Below are positions 17,124 to 26,108 of a stretch of 64,000 nt of DNA, piece by piece. The DNA comes from an uncultured Methanobrevibacter sp. (GTDB lineage Archaea; Methanobacteriota; Methanobacteria; Methanobacteriales; Methanobacteriaceae). The stretch is from positions 32,742-96,741 of the forward strand of contig NZ_CACWVY010000004.1 of NCBI RefSeq assembly GCF_902764455.1, given 5' to 3'. Position numbers and translations under genes: made by a program. The stretch's first letter is position 1; every line of letters begins with the position of its first letter. Below the pieces are notes generated by a model, which was not told the DNA's origin, made no database searches, and worked only from the letters and a program-made list of their open reading frames with translations.

Positions 17124-18980
17124 TTATTTTATAGTCAATTTACCTTTTTTACTAAGCGCTTTGTAAGTATCGTCTCCTGCAAATTTAGCTGTGAAAGTGA
17201 ATTTACCTTTTGTAGTGAGTTTCACTTTAACAGTAGCTACACCTTTAGCATTGGTTTTAGCAGTGTAGGTCTTACCTTTAACACTAAATGTTATTTTCTT
17301 GTTTTTGATTGCTTTTCCTTTAGCAGACTTGAAAGTTGCTGTTAGCTTTTTGGTTTTGGCTTTTGCTTTGTATGATGCACTTTTGGTTGTGAGTTTAGCA
17401 GTTTGTTTAGTTACAGTGACTTTAGCTATATCAAATACACCATTATATGCATCATCACCTAAATAAGCAATAGCACAGGTATAAACATTAGCTTTTGCAA
17501 TATTGAGTTGTATTTCAGCAGCTCCATTTTCATTTGTAGTTGCATCGTATTTTTCACCATTTATTGAGATTTGTACAGTTTTATTGTTTAAAATATTACC
17601 GAACTCATCTTTTAAAGTAGCAGTGAAATATTTGCCGACTTTACCATCGACTGCAGTATTTACAGCAACAACAGACATGTCATTAGCTTCAAATGCAAGG
17701 TTTACTTTTGGAATAACTATGCTAAAGTCAAAGGTCTGATTAGTTATGTTGCCTGTGGCATTAGTACTAACTAATAATTTATGATCACCAGTGACTAAAT
17801 TGTCAAAAGTAACTGTTGCCATTGCATTATCATCTAGGGTTGCGTTTACTTCCTGATTGTCGTCAACAATTGCTGTTACATCTATTTTTGGCATAGGATT
17901 TCCGTATTTGTCCAATGCTATGATGGTTACAATTGTTTTGTCTCCTTTGTTTTTAGGAGAGGTAATGTCTGTTACAAAGAAAACATCACTGTTGTAAACA
18001 ACAGTAAGATTAGTGTTATTTTCAGCTTCATTATAATTTCTGTTTGACAGGAAAGTTGCAGTTATATTGTATGTTCCAACCGGTAAAAAGTAAGTGAATT
18101 TAACAGCACTGCTTCCGGATGCGAAAGGACCATAACCTCCGCCTCCGTAAGGGCTGGATCCGTTACCGGTTCCATTAATCATATTTTTGATATCTGATAT
18201 GTTGAATTTCATGGTAGAGTTTTGGCTGGAGTTACCTCCTCCGAATGTTGAATTCCAGTCGGTATCACCGCCCATCATGCCCATCATGTTACCCATCATA
18301 TCCGCCATATCAAAGGTTGCTTCAGCACTTCCGTTGATAATTTTTGCATATTTGCTTATGCTGTTTCCAGGGAAGATTATTGTTACAATAGCGTCCCCAG
18401 AGACTTTTTTACCATTGCGATCAGTAACATTTACCGGTACTTTAACACCTGCTCCGATTATTGCAGTAACGTTTTCAAGAACTACAATAGGGTTGGCTTT
18501 TTTAATACTGAATACAGTACCAGCAGTTGCGATTTTATCGGTTCCACTGATTAATGTTGCTTTAACATAATGAGTGCCGACTTCAAAAGCTCCTATTTCA
18601 AAAGCATATTCGTATTTGCCTTCAGAAGATACTGTAACATCAGCTACATGTTTTCCATCAACATCTATACCGACAGTACTATTGTCAAAGTCAATTGAAC
18701 TGGTATTGTCGACAACAGTACCATTTACAGTTATCTGTTCATCATATGTTTTATTCTCAACATTGACATCAATTTCTATATCTTTGGCATTACCCTCATC
18801 AGCGGATAACACTTCATTTGTATTTTGATTTTCATCAATTTCAAGGGTTTGTATTTCATCATCAACAGCAGATAATTCCATAGTATCTGCTATATTATCG
18901 CTATCGGAAGCACTAGCAGCACCGATAACGAAAAGTGAAATAAAAACCATCAGCAAAATTAAACTCTTTCTGATTTTCAA
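17124..18980 (-). CDS. Adhesin-like protein with Met/Gly-rich insert and Lys-rich C-terminal module (tandem copy 1)
   Basis: The start is the TTG at 18980 behind GGAGTGAT; the GTG nine bases upstream lies inside that site and is not used. The protein has about 618 residues with the same layout as the next gene: signal peptide, acidic linker, Ig-like domains, an insert here reading FDMADMMGNMMGMMGGDTDW followed by Gly/Ser/Asn-rich sequence (SSPYGGGGYGPFASGSS), more Ig-like domains (TTNENGAAEIQLNIAKANVY), and the Lys-rich module at the end. It is the first gene of the array, 25 bases ahead of copy 2, and is probably transcribed from the long A+T-rich region upstream. Confidence 0.83.
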   Translation of the reverse strand: MKIRKSLILLMVFISLFVIGAASASDSDNIADTMELSAVDDEIQTLEIDENQNTNEVLSADEGNAKDIEIDVNVENKTYDEQITVNGTVVDNTSSIDFDNSTVGIDVDGKHVADVTVSSEGKYEYAFEIGAFEVGTHYVKATLISGTDKIATAGTVFSIKKANPIVVLENVTAIIGAGVKVPVNVTDRNGKKVSGDAIVTIIFPGNSISKYAKIINGSAEATFDMADMMGNMMGMMGGDTDWNSTFGGGNSSQNSTMKFNISDIKNMINGTGNGSSPYGGGGYGPFASGSSAVKFTYFLPVGTYNITATFLSNRNYNEAENNTNLTVVYNSDVFFVTDITSPKNKGDKTIVTIIALDKYGNPMPKIDVTAIVDDNQEVNATLDDNAMATVTFDNLVTGDHKLLVSTNATGNITNQTFDFSIVIPKVNLAFEANDMSVVAVNTAVDGKVGKYFTATLKDEFGNILNNKTVQISINGEKYDATTNENGAAEIQLNIAKANVYTCAIAYLGDDAYNGVFDIAKVTVTKQTAKLTTKSASYKAKAKTKKLTATFKSAKGKAIKNKKITFSVKGKTYTAKTNAKGVATVKVKLTTKGKFTFTAKFAGDDTYKALSKKGKLTIK

Positions 18981-19565
18981 TATTATCACTCCTTAAATAA
19001 TATACTTGGTGTTTTTTAAAAAAATCTTCTTTGATGAAAAGATCAATGAATATTCATTCATTAATTTTTTCGAAAATTTCCCTTTAAAACGACAAAGTAT
19101 ATTACACAGTTATTAATCTTTTAAGCATTCACATATTTATTTTAAAAATATATAGTATATAAAAATATTGATTTTTTTAAAATATATTTAATTATAATGG
19201 CTCCAAATAATCAAATGAATAAAAAAATAACAAATTTATATGAAAATTATTAATTTTTTACAAAATTCAAAATTAAAAAATTTTTATAAAAATATTTAAT
19301 TATTAAAAATTATCGATAAATTTACAATTAAAATCAATTTAATTCAATAATGTAACTTTCACATAGAAAAAAACAGCATAAAAAAAGAATTTATAAAAGA
19401 ACTTTTGTAAAAATATGACTTTGAAAAATTTAAACAATTTTAAATGTTATAAATTTAAAAAAATAAAAAATTATTAAACAATTTAACAAAAAAATTTTCA
19501 CGGAAAAAAAATTTGACACAATTATTATATATTCCGTTTAATATAATCCTTAATGAGGAAAAAAA
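18981..19565. other. Very A+T-rich divergent promoter region
   Basis: About 585 bases between divergent genes with no supported ORF. It is extremely A+T-rich. The right end has TATA-like sequence (ATTATTATATATTCC, 19521-19535) and a GAGGA site just before the ATG at 19566. The left side has TATA-like TATAGTATATAAAAAT at 19151-19166, a candidate for the adhesin array promoter. Confidence 0.5.
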
Positions 19566-20549
19566 ATGATCGAACAGGATAAGTTAGGTTACAGAAAGCA
19601 TGTTTTTGATGAATTTGAATTTGAAAATGGAGACATTCTACCCAATGTTGAAGTGGAATATACCACCAGAGGAACTCCAAAATATGATGAAGAGGGTAAT
19701 GTTAACAATGCAATTATTTATTGCCATAGATTCAATGGAAACTGCTTATCCATCGAAGATTTACATCAATTGATTGGTCCTGAAAGCATTTTATCCGAAT
19801 ATAACTTTTTTTATATATCAATTACTTCTTTAGGTTATCCAGAATCATGTTCTCCATCCACAACCAAACTGAAATTTGATTTCCCAAAATATTCCATAAA
19901 AGATTGTGTGAATTTCAAAAGAAAATTTTTATCTGAAGTATTCAATATAAGCAAAGTACTTGGTATTCTCGGTGTTGGAACCGGAGGTTATGAAGCATAT
20001 ACCTGGGCATGCGAATATCCTGATGAAATGGAATTTTTAATGATTGGAAACAGTTCTTTTAAAACAAATGGCTATCGATACATAACTAGCAAAGCCCTGA
20101 ACACTATTATTGAATCAACTGACGCATATATGGACGATGTATATAGTGAACAGTTATCTAAGATTATGTTTTCAATCAATTCATTAATATATTCCCAATA
20201 TTTTCCAAAAAAGGCATTTCAAAATTTTACCCGTAATGAACTTGATTTATTTATGGATACTTTTGTTGAAGAAAATTCCTCTGAAGACATCTATGATTTC
20301 AAATTTAGAAATGACGCCATATTAAATTATGATGTGGAAGATAAATTATCCAATATCAAAGCAAAAACATCTGTAACTTGTGCTTCTGAAGATACCTATT
20401 ACTCTTCTGAATTTGACGTATATCCCCTTAAAGACAAAATTGAAAATCTGGAAATCTTAAGTTTTAATGCTGAGGAATTTGTTTACAATTATGATTATTC
20501 ACATTTTGAAAATCTGTTTAAAGAATTTTTAAAAGAATTTAAAAAATAG
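19566..20549 (+). CDS. Alpha/beta hydrolase resembling homoserine O-acetyltransferase, nucleophile missing
   Basis: A 327-residue protein whose layout follows MetX: FENGDILPNVEVEYTTRGTP near the start, AIIYCHRFNGN at the oxyanion position, and the nucleophile elbow region ILGVGTGGYEAYTWACEYPD. MetX has GGSMGG here; this protein reads Gly136-Val-Gly138-Thr-Gly-Gly, so the serine is replaced by Gly138. The acid (CASEDTYY) and the His (YDYSHFENL) positions look present. It is therefore likely a MetX-like protein that has lost esterase/transferase chemistry or uses another residue. A GAGGA site precedes the ATG. No methionine biosynthesis genes are adjacent. Confidence 0.75.
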   Translation: MIEQDKLGYRKHVFDEFEFENGDILPNVEVEYTTRGTPKYDEEGNVNNAIIYCHRFNGNCLSIEDLHQLIGPESILSEYNFFYISITSLGYPESCSPSTTKLKFDFPKYSIKDCVNFKRKFLSEVFNISKVLGILGVGTGGYEAYTWACEYPDEMEFLMIGNSSFKTNGYRYITSKALNTIIESTDAYMDDVYSEQLSKIMFSINSLIYSQYFPKKAFQNFTRNELDLFMDTFVEENSSEDIYDFKFRNDAILNYDVEDKLSNIKAKTSVTCASEDTYYSSEFDVYPLKDKIENLEILSFNAEEFVYNYDYSHFENLFKEFLKEFKK

Positions 20550-20629
20550 CTAAGTTAAAACTTCAATCAGCTCAAATGAACATTTTCATTAAAAAAATGT
20601 TTTAGTTATAGTAAAAACATCCCATCCAT

Positions 20630-21100
20630 CTACTTTTCTTTCACTATTTTCCCAGTCATATGTTCTATGGTGATTTCAAATACTTCTGTTCTATCCAATA
20701 ATCTTGAAATTTCATCAACAGTTTCTTCATGGGTTGGAAAAAACTTATCTCCTAAAAAAGTAAGTGCCCTTATCTTTTCGTCACTGTCAGTTAATGTTTT
20801 AATCTGACCAAAGACAATTACGCTTCTGAAAGTATACCACCAGCTGTCAGAAGTTTTCACACCTTCATCCATTACACAATAAGAACATTTTGAGTGTTTT
20901 TGAACTGCATCGTTTTTATGGCCGGTTTGTGCGCCATGGAAATATATCTTTCCGTCAGCATAGACATGACTCATTGGAAGAGAATAAGGATAATCATTAT
21001 CACCTAAAAGTGCCAGAACGCCTCGAGGTTCATTTTTCAAAATGTCAATACATTCATCTTCAGGAAGTTCCTGCTTTTGCCGCCTCATTTTTCTAAACAT
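20630..21100 (-). CDS. Pyridoxamine 5'-phosphate oxidase family protein (NimA-like)
   Basis: A 156-residue flavin-binding split-barrel protein. The N-terminal half has RGVLALLGDNDYPYSLPMSH and ADGKIYFHGAQTGHKNDAVQ, the signature of the NimA/nitroreductase-like branch of the family, and then SVIVFGQIKTL. Relatives bind FMN and some reduce nitroimidazoles; others bind F420. The N-terminus MFRKMRRQKQELPEDECIDI is also typical. It is followed on the same strand, after divergence-free short gaps, by other redox and acetyltransferase genes (upstream neighbours at 21124 and 21853), which may form one unit. Confidence 0.85.
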   Translation of the reverse strand: MFRKMRRQKQELPEDECIDILKNEPRGVLALLGDNDYPYSLPMSHVYADGKIYFHGAQTGHKNDAVQKHSKCSYCVMDEGVKTSDSWWYTFRSVIVFGQIKTLTDSDEKIRALTFLGDKFFPTHEETVDEISRLLDRTEVFEITIEHMTGKIVKEK

Positions 21101-21123
21101 ACAATGATATTTATCTAAGGAAA

Positions 21124-21852
21124 TTATAATACTTTTTTCATGATTCTAAACATGATTTTTGAAAACAGTACTTTGAATATGCCTAATTTTACATCAGGTG
21201 AAAAGTCATAATTAACCAATCCGGTTTCAAACCAGAATTCCTTATCTGCCTCTATAGGATTGTCTTTAAATGCCATTGCCTTCCACACATCAAAAAATAT
21301 GACATCATTAAGTTTTGGAGAATGCATTTTTTTTGATTCAACATCTTTACTGAATTTTACTGCTATTTTATCAATGGCTTTTTTATCTAAAAAGTCCTTT
21401 CCTCCACAGGCAACTGCATACTTATATACCTTGTTTACCCCCCAATGTCTCAATGTTTCATCAATATATTTGGCACATTTCTTATGACCGGCACCTGCGG
21501 TTGTCACTATCACCATTGCCTTTTTGGTAAAACAAACTGGCCTGTGAAAAAGGTATGCAGTATGGTCTAGGAAGTTTTTAAGAAGAGCAGTTACGTTCAT
21601 TGCATAGACTGGTGAAGTCATTATGATTGCATCTGCTTTTTTAATTCTCTCCACAATAGGACTGACTTTATCAAAGTGAGGACAGTATTTCTCTCCCTTT
21701 AATATGCAGTTATAACACCCCACACACATAGGAATGTTCTCTTTAGCAAGATGAATCTCATCGAATTCACCATTCAGATTCGTTTTCACCTGTTCTACAA
21801 CTGCCCATGTATTTTTCTTTCTTGGAGACCCATTAATAATTACATACCTCAT
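21124..21852 (-). CDS. Flavodoxin family protein, Fe-S flavoprotein type
   Basis: A 242-residue protein with an N-terminal flavodoxin-like fold: VIINGSPRKKNTWAVVEQV binds the FMN phosphate, and IIMTSPVYAMNVTALLKNFL is the second flavin loop. The cluster CVGCYNCILKGEKYC (about residues 43-57) lies where Methanosarcina Isf-type flavoproteins bind a 4Fe-4S cluster. About 60 extra residues at the C-terminus lack a known motif. It starts one base after the GNAT gene stop at 21853, so the two are co-transcribed. Confidence 0.82.
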   Translation of the reverse strand: MRYVIINGSPRKKNTWAVVEQVKTNLNGEFDEIHLAKENIPMCVGCYNCILKGEKYCPHFDKVSPIVERIKKADAIIMTSPVYAMNVTALLKNFLDHTAYLFHRPVCFTKKAMVIVTTAGAGHKKCAKYIDETLRHWGVNKVYKYAVACGGKDFLDKKAIDKIAVKFSKDVESKKMHSPKLNDVIFFDVWKAMAFKDNPIEADKEFWFETGLVNYDFSPDVKLGIFKVLFSKIMFRIMKKVL

Positions 21853-22464
21853 TTAAACACCTAATTGTCCTTCTTTAATAAGTTTTTCTTTATGTTCGAA
21901 TTGGCTGTCAAATTCATCCACATCTTTTTCATCAACATTGAAAACATCAGGATTGTGAAATATTTCCAAATCAGTACTTATTTTACTCTCATCGAATACC
22001 TTTATCATGAAAAAGGGATTTTCATCATCCATTGGCGTTCCGTCCAGGAAAATATTGTATTTTGATGCACTGACAAATCCGAATCTGGAATAATAGTTCT
22101 CATCACCAATTACAAAAACATAAGGAATATCCATTTTTTCGGCAAGATTCAAGGTATATTCTATTAATATGGAGCCAAGTCCCTGATTTTGATAATTTTC
22201 ATCAACAGCTACAGGACCCAATACAACAGCATTCTCTAAATCATTAATCTTTCCTTTGGAATAATTGATATGGGCAATGATTTTAGAGTCATTTTCTATT
22301 ACAAAAGCAAGATCTGCAATAAAACTTTTATCATTTCTTAAATTATGCACAATATAATGTTCATAGGCACCCGGCCTGTATACATTCCAGAATGAATTTC
22401 TAACAAGCTTTTCAACTTCAAGATAGTCTGTTTCTTTTTCCAGTCTTATTTCCATATTCATCAT
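21853..22464 (-). CDS. GNAT family N-acetyltransferase
   Basis: About 203 residues. IRLEKETDYLEVEKLVRNSF begins a GNAT fold, and VLGPVAVDENYQNQGLGSIL is the acetyl-CoA binding motif A (Q-x-x-G-L-G). YSRFGFVSASKYNIFLDGTP matches the YhbS-like subgroup, in which the substrate is unassigned. The ATG at 22464 or 22455 could be used; neither has a strong site. It is first in a likely operon with the Fe-S flavoprotein and perhaps the NimA-like gene. Confidence 0.85.
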   Translation of the reverse strand: MMNMEIRLEKETDYLEVEKLVRNSFWNVYRPGAYEHYIVHNLRNDKSFIADLAFVIENDSKIIAHINYSKGKINDLENAVVLGPVAVDENYQNQGLGSILIEYTLNLAEKMDIPYVFVIGDENYYSRFGFVSASKYNIFLDGTPMDDENPFFMIKVFDESKISTDLEIFHNPDVFNVDEKDVDEFDSQFEHKEKLIKEGQLGV

Positions 22465-22551
22465 CAATATAAATTAACTGCGACAAAAATACAATATTGT
22501 AATTAATTCAATACATTAACTTTATATTTTATATGATAAATATATTTTAGA

Positions 22552-23079
22552 CTAATTTGAGCCGGCGAACCTTTCTTCATAAATCAGCTTGAAAAATGAA
22601 ACAGTCCCGACAAGGGCAGTAAATGACTCGATGAGCGTGGATGAAAAATCCAGAATAGCTATAAAATAAATAATATAAAATATTCCATTGACTATGAAAC
22701 TGAGCTTTATCCATTTGATATTCTTTAGAGTATAGTTGCAGATTGTTATCTGTACAATTGCCATAATCGGAAGCAATCCAATAATCCCCATCGTATTGAC
22801 CATCAAACCGACAGCAACAGAGAGAACAATGAAAAATATTGTCCAGTTAAGGGTCAGCCTGTCATTATATACCATTGCATTTCTTGCGGCAGCTATTCCC
22901 ATTGTGGTTACGCCGGTCCATGAAAAAAAGAAAACTGATGAAATCATCAATATGAATGCATTTAGAAACTGATGCTTATATGCCTGCTTTTCATCATTAA
23001 CCCACATGCTTAAAAGAAGGAAAATGCCTGCAACAAATGATATTGCATTACCTATAATAATATTGAGGGCCAATGTCAT
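22552..23079 (-). CDS. YgjV-like multi-pass membrane protein
   Basis: A 175-residue hydrophobic protein with about six membrane spans and short loops, ending in a polar tail EERFAGSN. The pattern LLLSMWVNDEKQAYKHQFLN after the first span and SWTGVTTMGIAAARNAMVYN in the second pair match the bacterial inner-membrane protein family YgjV, whose function is unknown. The gene stands alone, divergent from the Cys-cluster protein at 23155. Confidence 0.65.
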   Translation of the reverse strand: MTLALNIIIGNAISFVAGIFLLLSMWVNDEKQAYKHQFLNAFILMISSVFFFSWTGVTTMGIAAARNAMVYNDRLTLNWTIFFIVLSVAVGLMVNTMGIIGLLPIMAIVQITICNYTLKNIKWIKLSFIVNGIFYIIYFIAILDFSSTLIESFTALVGTVSFFKLIYEERFAGSN

Positions 23080-23154
23080 TGTTTAATTATTTAATTTTAA
23101 AGCAATATAATATTTTGCAAAATCTTTAATAGGATTGAGTTTAAAAGTTAAATT

Positions 23155-23721
23155 ATGGAAATAACTGCTGATGAAATGAAAAAATCAATTGAAAGGATTT
23201 ATAAAAGACTTGACAGTGTCACTCCTGTTGATTTTGACTGCGGTAAACTTTGCGGTGAAGTTTGCTGCGTTTATGATGCTGAAGATTATAGAAATGAGGA
23301 GCTTGCACTATATCTGCTTCCTGGCGAGGAGCTGATGTATGAAGATTCCCCTGATTTTGAACTATACTATATGGATTCTGATGAAATAAAGTATCCTCAT
23401 TCATGGAAAGGTCAGATTTATCTTGTAAAATGTATAAATCCTCCAAAATGTGACAGGTCTATCAGGCCGATTCAGTGCAGGACATTTCCTCTCATACCTC
23501 ACCTGAACAAAAAGGGAGAGTTTCATCTGATATTTGACGAGTCCGAGTTTCCCTATGAATGCCCTATTGTCCATGACCACATTAAGCTTAACGATGATTT
23601 TGTTAAAACCACCTATGAAATATGGATGATGCTGATTGCAAATCCTTTAGTTTATGATCTGGTGGATATGGACTCAAGGATGAGAGACAACAGAAAAGTG
23701 GACTATGAGATAGTTATTTAA
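23155..23721 (+). CDS. YkgJ-like cysteine-cluster protein
   Basis: A 188-residue soluble protein. Cysteines fall in FDCGKLCGEVCC (about residues 24-33), CINPPKCD and PIQCRTFPL, the arrangement of the YkgJ/Fli B-type family thought to chelate zinc or an iron-sulfur cluster. RTFPLIPHL and CPIVHDH complete the pattern. Biochemical role unknown. It is followed after 24 bases by a secreted protein gene in the same direction. Confidence 0.78.
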   Translation: MEITADEMKKSIERIYKRLDSVTPVDFDCGKLCGEVCCVYDAEDYRNEELALYLLPGEELMYEDSPDFELYYMDSDEIKYPHSWKGQIYLVKCINPPKCDRSIRPIQCRTFPLIPHLNKKGEFHLIFDESEFPYECPIVHDHIKLNDDFVKTTYEIWMMLIANPLVYDLVDMDSRMRDNRKVDYEIVI

Positions 23722-23745
23722 ATAGCTTTAACACATACTAATAAC

Positions 23746-24345
23746 ATGACTAAAAAGATTATTATTTTTCTTTTTGCCCTGATTGTTTTGATTAATGCGG
23801 CAAATGCAATTGATTCGTCAAACTGGACTACGGCAAATGTAGGCTATGAAAACTTCAAGATACCTCCTCAGTATGCAAATCCATACAAAAGCGACTTTAA
23901 CATGTATGAAGCAGATGAGGATATTGATGTGTTTACCATAAGATATGTCAATCCCAACATTATGAGCCTATACGGATATTATCTTGAAAAATACCCTGAA
24001 AAAAAGGTTAGTGTTTCCGGCCATGATGCCGTCCATTTCACATATTATGACAGGCATGACGGAACAAACAATTCCATTCTTTGGTTTTCATCCGGTGAAG
24101 AGTTCTACTACATCACATGGATTGGACACAACATTTCAAAAGAAGTAAAAGAAATAGTAAAAAGCTCATCACCTTCAAAATATTCACATGATGAATTCTA
24201 TGATATTTTAGATGATGAATTCAAAAATTATAAGATTGTCAATGCCATCGAATCACAAAGATATGATTCTCCAAGCAATGACAATAGACATCATTCATTT
24301 TTTTCTGTTGGAACAAATGGTGTTAGTGTCGGTGTGATTAGTTAG
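23746..24345 (+). CDS. Secreted protein of unknown function
   Basis: A 199-residue protein with a clear signal peptide (residues 1-21, KKIIIFLFALIVLINAANA). The mature part has SSNWTTANVGYENFKIPPQY, MYEADEDIDVFTIRYVNP, SVSGHDAVHFTYYDRHDGTN and WFSSGEEFYYITW. The pattern of a short introduction followed by H-D-A-V-H-F recalls the outer domain of the zinc-ribbon protein at 1699-2238 (LLGHSGYYQKYDDESYSFVF), so they may share a small alpha/beta fold. I do not recognise a named family. It ends five bases before the convergent DUF2207 gene. Confidence 0.65.
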   Translation: MTKKIIIFLFALIVLINAANAIDSSNWTTANVGYENFKIPPQYANPYKSDFNMYEADEDIDVFTIRYVNPNIMSLYGYYLEKYPEKKVSVSGHDAVHFTYYDRHDGTNNSILWFSSGEEFYYITWIGHNISKEVKEIVKSSSPSKYSHDEFYDILDDEFKNYKIVNAIESQRYDSPSNDNRHHSFFSVGTNGVSVGVIS

Positions 24346-24350
24346 AGAAG

Positions 24351-26108
24351 CTAGAATGCTCCTCCACCTCCACCACCGGAACCTCCTCCAAAACTTCCGA
24401 AGCTGTCACTGCCACTACTGCTGCTTGAAGTGTTGCTGCTTGCAGTGCCGTAGCAGTGATAAAATGTATTGGAACCGTAGTGGTGATACATAAATACTCC
24501 ACCGTCATATCTGTCGACACTTGGCACATGAATGTCCATAGCTTTTTCAACATTTTTAGCTACGCCAAGAGCAGTTCCATAAATCAAGTACTCCTTCCAA
24601 ATAACTATTGATTCAGGAGGGTGTTCGTTAATTAAACTGTTATCATTTAAAAACTTCTTGAAGTTTTTCCATTTGAGGTATATGACACGACCTTCTTTTG
24701 TCCATCTTCCGAATAAATCATCACGAAGATACAATATTCCAAATGACGCTGCACCTACAATAAGACCTACAATAAAAAGCTCGAATCCTCTTGAAAACTC
24801 AAAGAAGAAAAATATTGCTGCAAATATTGCGGCAACAGCTAAACCGGCAAGAGCTGCAAATCCTGCAATTGTATTTCCCCTGTCGTCAAAGTACCTGTCT
24901 TTAATATCATCGTTTAAATATTCCATTTCAACAGCTTCTTTCCACATGTCAAACTGATTGACGAACCTTAATGAATTAACTCTAGAATCCATCTTGTCAT
25001 CAAGTTCTGAGAGATTCAATACACCGTCACTTGCAAAGCCTGATAAACAGTTATAGACAATTTTTTCTCCATAATCCAGATTATCTGCACCTTCATTAAA
25101 TGTCATTAACAGATCTTCATTATCCTTTTTGATGTTGAATACCTTTCTGTCTATCAGATCCATTATTGTTGCTTCGAATCCCCTAATATTCGGCTCTCCA
25201 AAATTCTTATTGTCAATCATTGCATTGACAACACTAGGAGGGTCATCTGTAGGAGGTTCCCTTTCATAAATCCTGTCGTAATCCACCTTAGGCTCCCTTC
25301 CATATAAAATATATGTTACTATTAATGTAAGAGGTAAAAAAGCCAAAGAAATTATTTCAAGTATTGAAGTAATTCCATTCCAGAAATTTTCTGAATTGAC
25401 ACTGTCATTCATATTTTTCAAAATCATTTCCCGTCCGTCTTCATCAACGTGTTTAGCGTTTGGATATGTTGCAAAATCATTTACGGGCATCAGTACAAGC
25501 AGTTCATAAATCTTACCTTTGGAAATGGAATTTGAGGTAAATTCAATTTTATCCCCATTCATTGAACTTGACTGGGTTAAAGCCTTCGGATTCAGGTAAA
25601 ATTCATTTCCTGTGCCGTTAGGAAGTTTCACATGGCCTGTTACTTTTCCAATATCCACATCCCATTCACTGCCCAATACCTTATACTGAAGGGCGGAAAC
25701 ATCATTAAATACTGTTACAACATTTTTCAAATCATATTCAATATATACAGTTACGCTGCAGTCACTGATTTTTTTGGTGTGGCCCTCATCGGCATACAGA
25801 TAAATCTGCAGATGTTTTTTACCATCTTCATCAGTCTGTTTCAAAACAGGATACGCACCGTCAGCATGAACTTTTATATTACTAATGTTTTCCCCTTCCT
25901 TTAAAGGCACATCCCTGTAAACTCCGTTGAACGTGCCTTGAAAATTATATACAAATGCCTCTTTAACATGAAGCATACCATTGTTTGAAACAATCAAATC
26001 AATATTTGCCTGGCTGATTGAATAAGAGTCATCAGCACTAACCATACTAATCGTTAAGCTTGCAATTAATACTACAGCTACGATTAAAACAATCTTTTTT
26101 AAATCCAT
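24351..26108 (-). CDS. DUF2207 domain membrane protein
   Basis: A 585-residue protein: signal peptide (1-25), an outer domain with SISQANIDLIVSNNGMLHVK and FNGVYRDVPLKEGENI that marks DUF2207, a membrane span near 240-265, a cytoplasmic stretch with YGREPKVDYDRIYEREPPTD and PPSVVNAMI, two more spans around 420-465, and a Ser/Gly-rich end finishing GGGSGGGGGGAF. This matches full-length DUF2207 proteins of bacteria and archaea, whose function is unknown. Its ATG overlaps the TAA of the uracil-DNA glycosylase gene, indicating co-transcription. Confidence 0.88.
   Translation of the reverse strand: MDLKKIVLIVAVVLIASLTISMVSADDSYSISQANIDLIVSNNGMLHVKEAFVYNFQGTFNGVYRDVPLKEGENISNIKVHADGAYPVLKQTDEDGKKHLQIYLYADEGHTKKISDCSVTVYIEYDLKNVVTVFNDVSALQYKVLGSEWDVDIGKVTGHVKLPNGTGNEFYLNPKALTQSSSMNGDKIEFTSNSISKGKIYELLVLMPVNDFATYPNAKHVDEDGREMILKNMNDSVNSENFWNGITSILEIISLAFLPLTLIVTYILYGREPKVDYDRIYEREPPTDDPPSVVNAMIDNKNFGEPNIRGFEATIMDLIDRKVFNIKKDNEDLLMTFNEGADNLDYGEKIVYNCLSGFASDGVLNLSELDDKMDSRVNSLRFVNQFDMWKEAVEMEYLNDDIKDRYFDDRGNTIAGFAALAGLAVAAIFAAIFFFFEFSRGFELFIVGLIVGAASFGILYLRDDLFGRWTKEGRVIYLKWKNFKKFLNDNSLINEHPPESIVIWKEYLIYGTALGVAKNVEKAMDIHVPSVDRYDGGVFMYHHYGSNTFYHCYGTASSNTSSSSSGSDSFGSFGGGSGGGGGGAF

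Noticed and set aside
18187..18570. 127-residue frame on the plus strand
   Set aside because: Antisense of the tandem adhesin copy 1; no ribosome binding site.
20578..20602. Hairpin AACATTTT...AAAAATGTT as a shared terminator
   Set aside because: The stem is only A/T pairs apart from one, and the downstream T-run is poor on both strands, so it is not listed as a feature.
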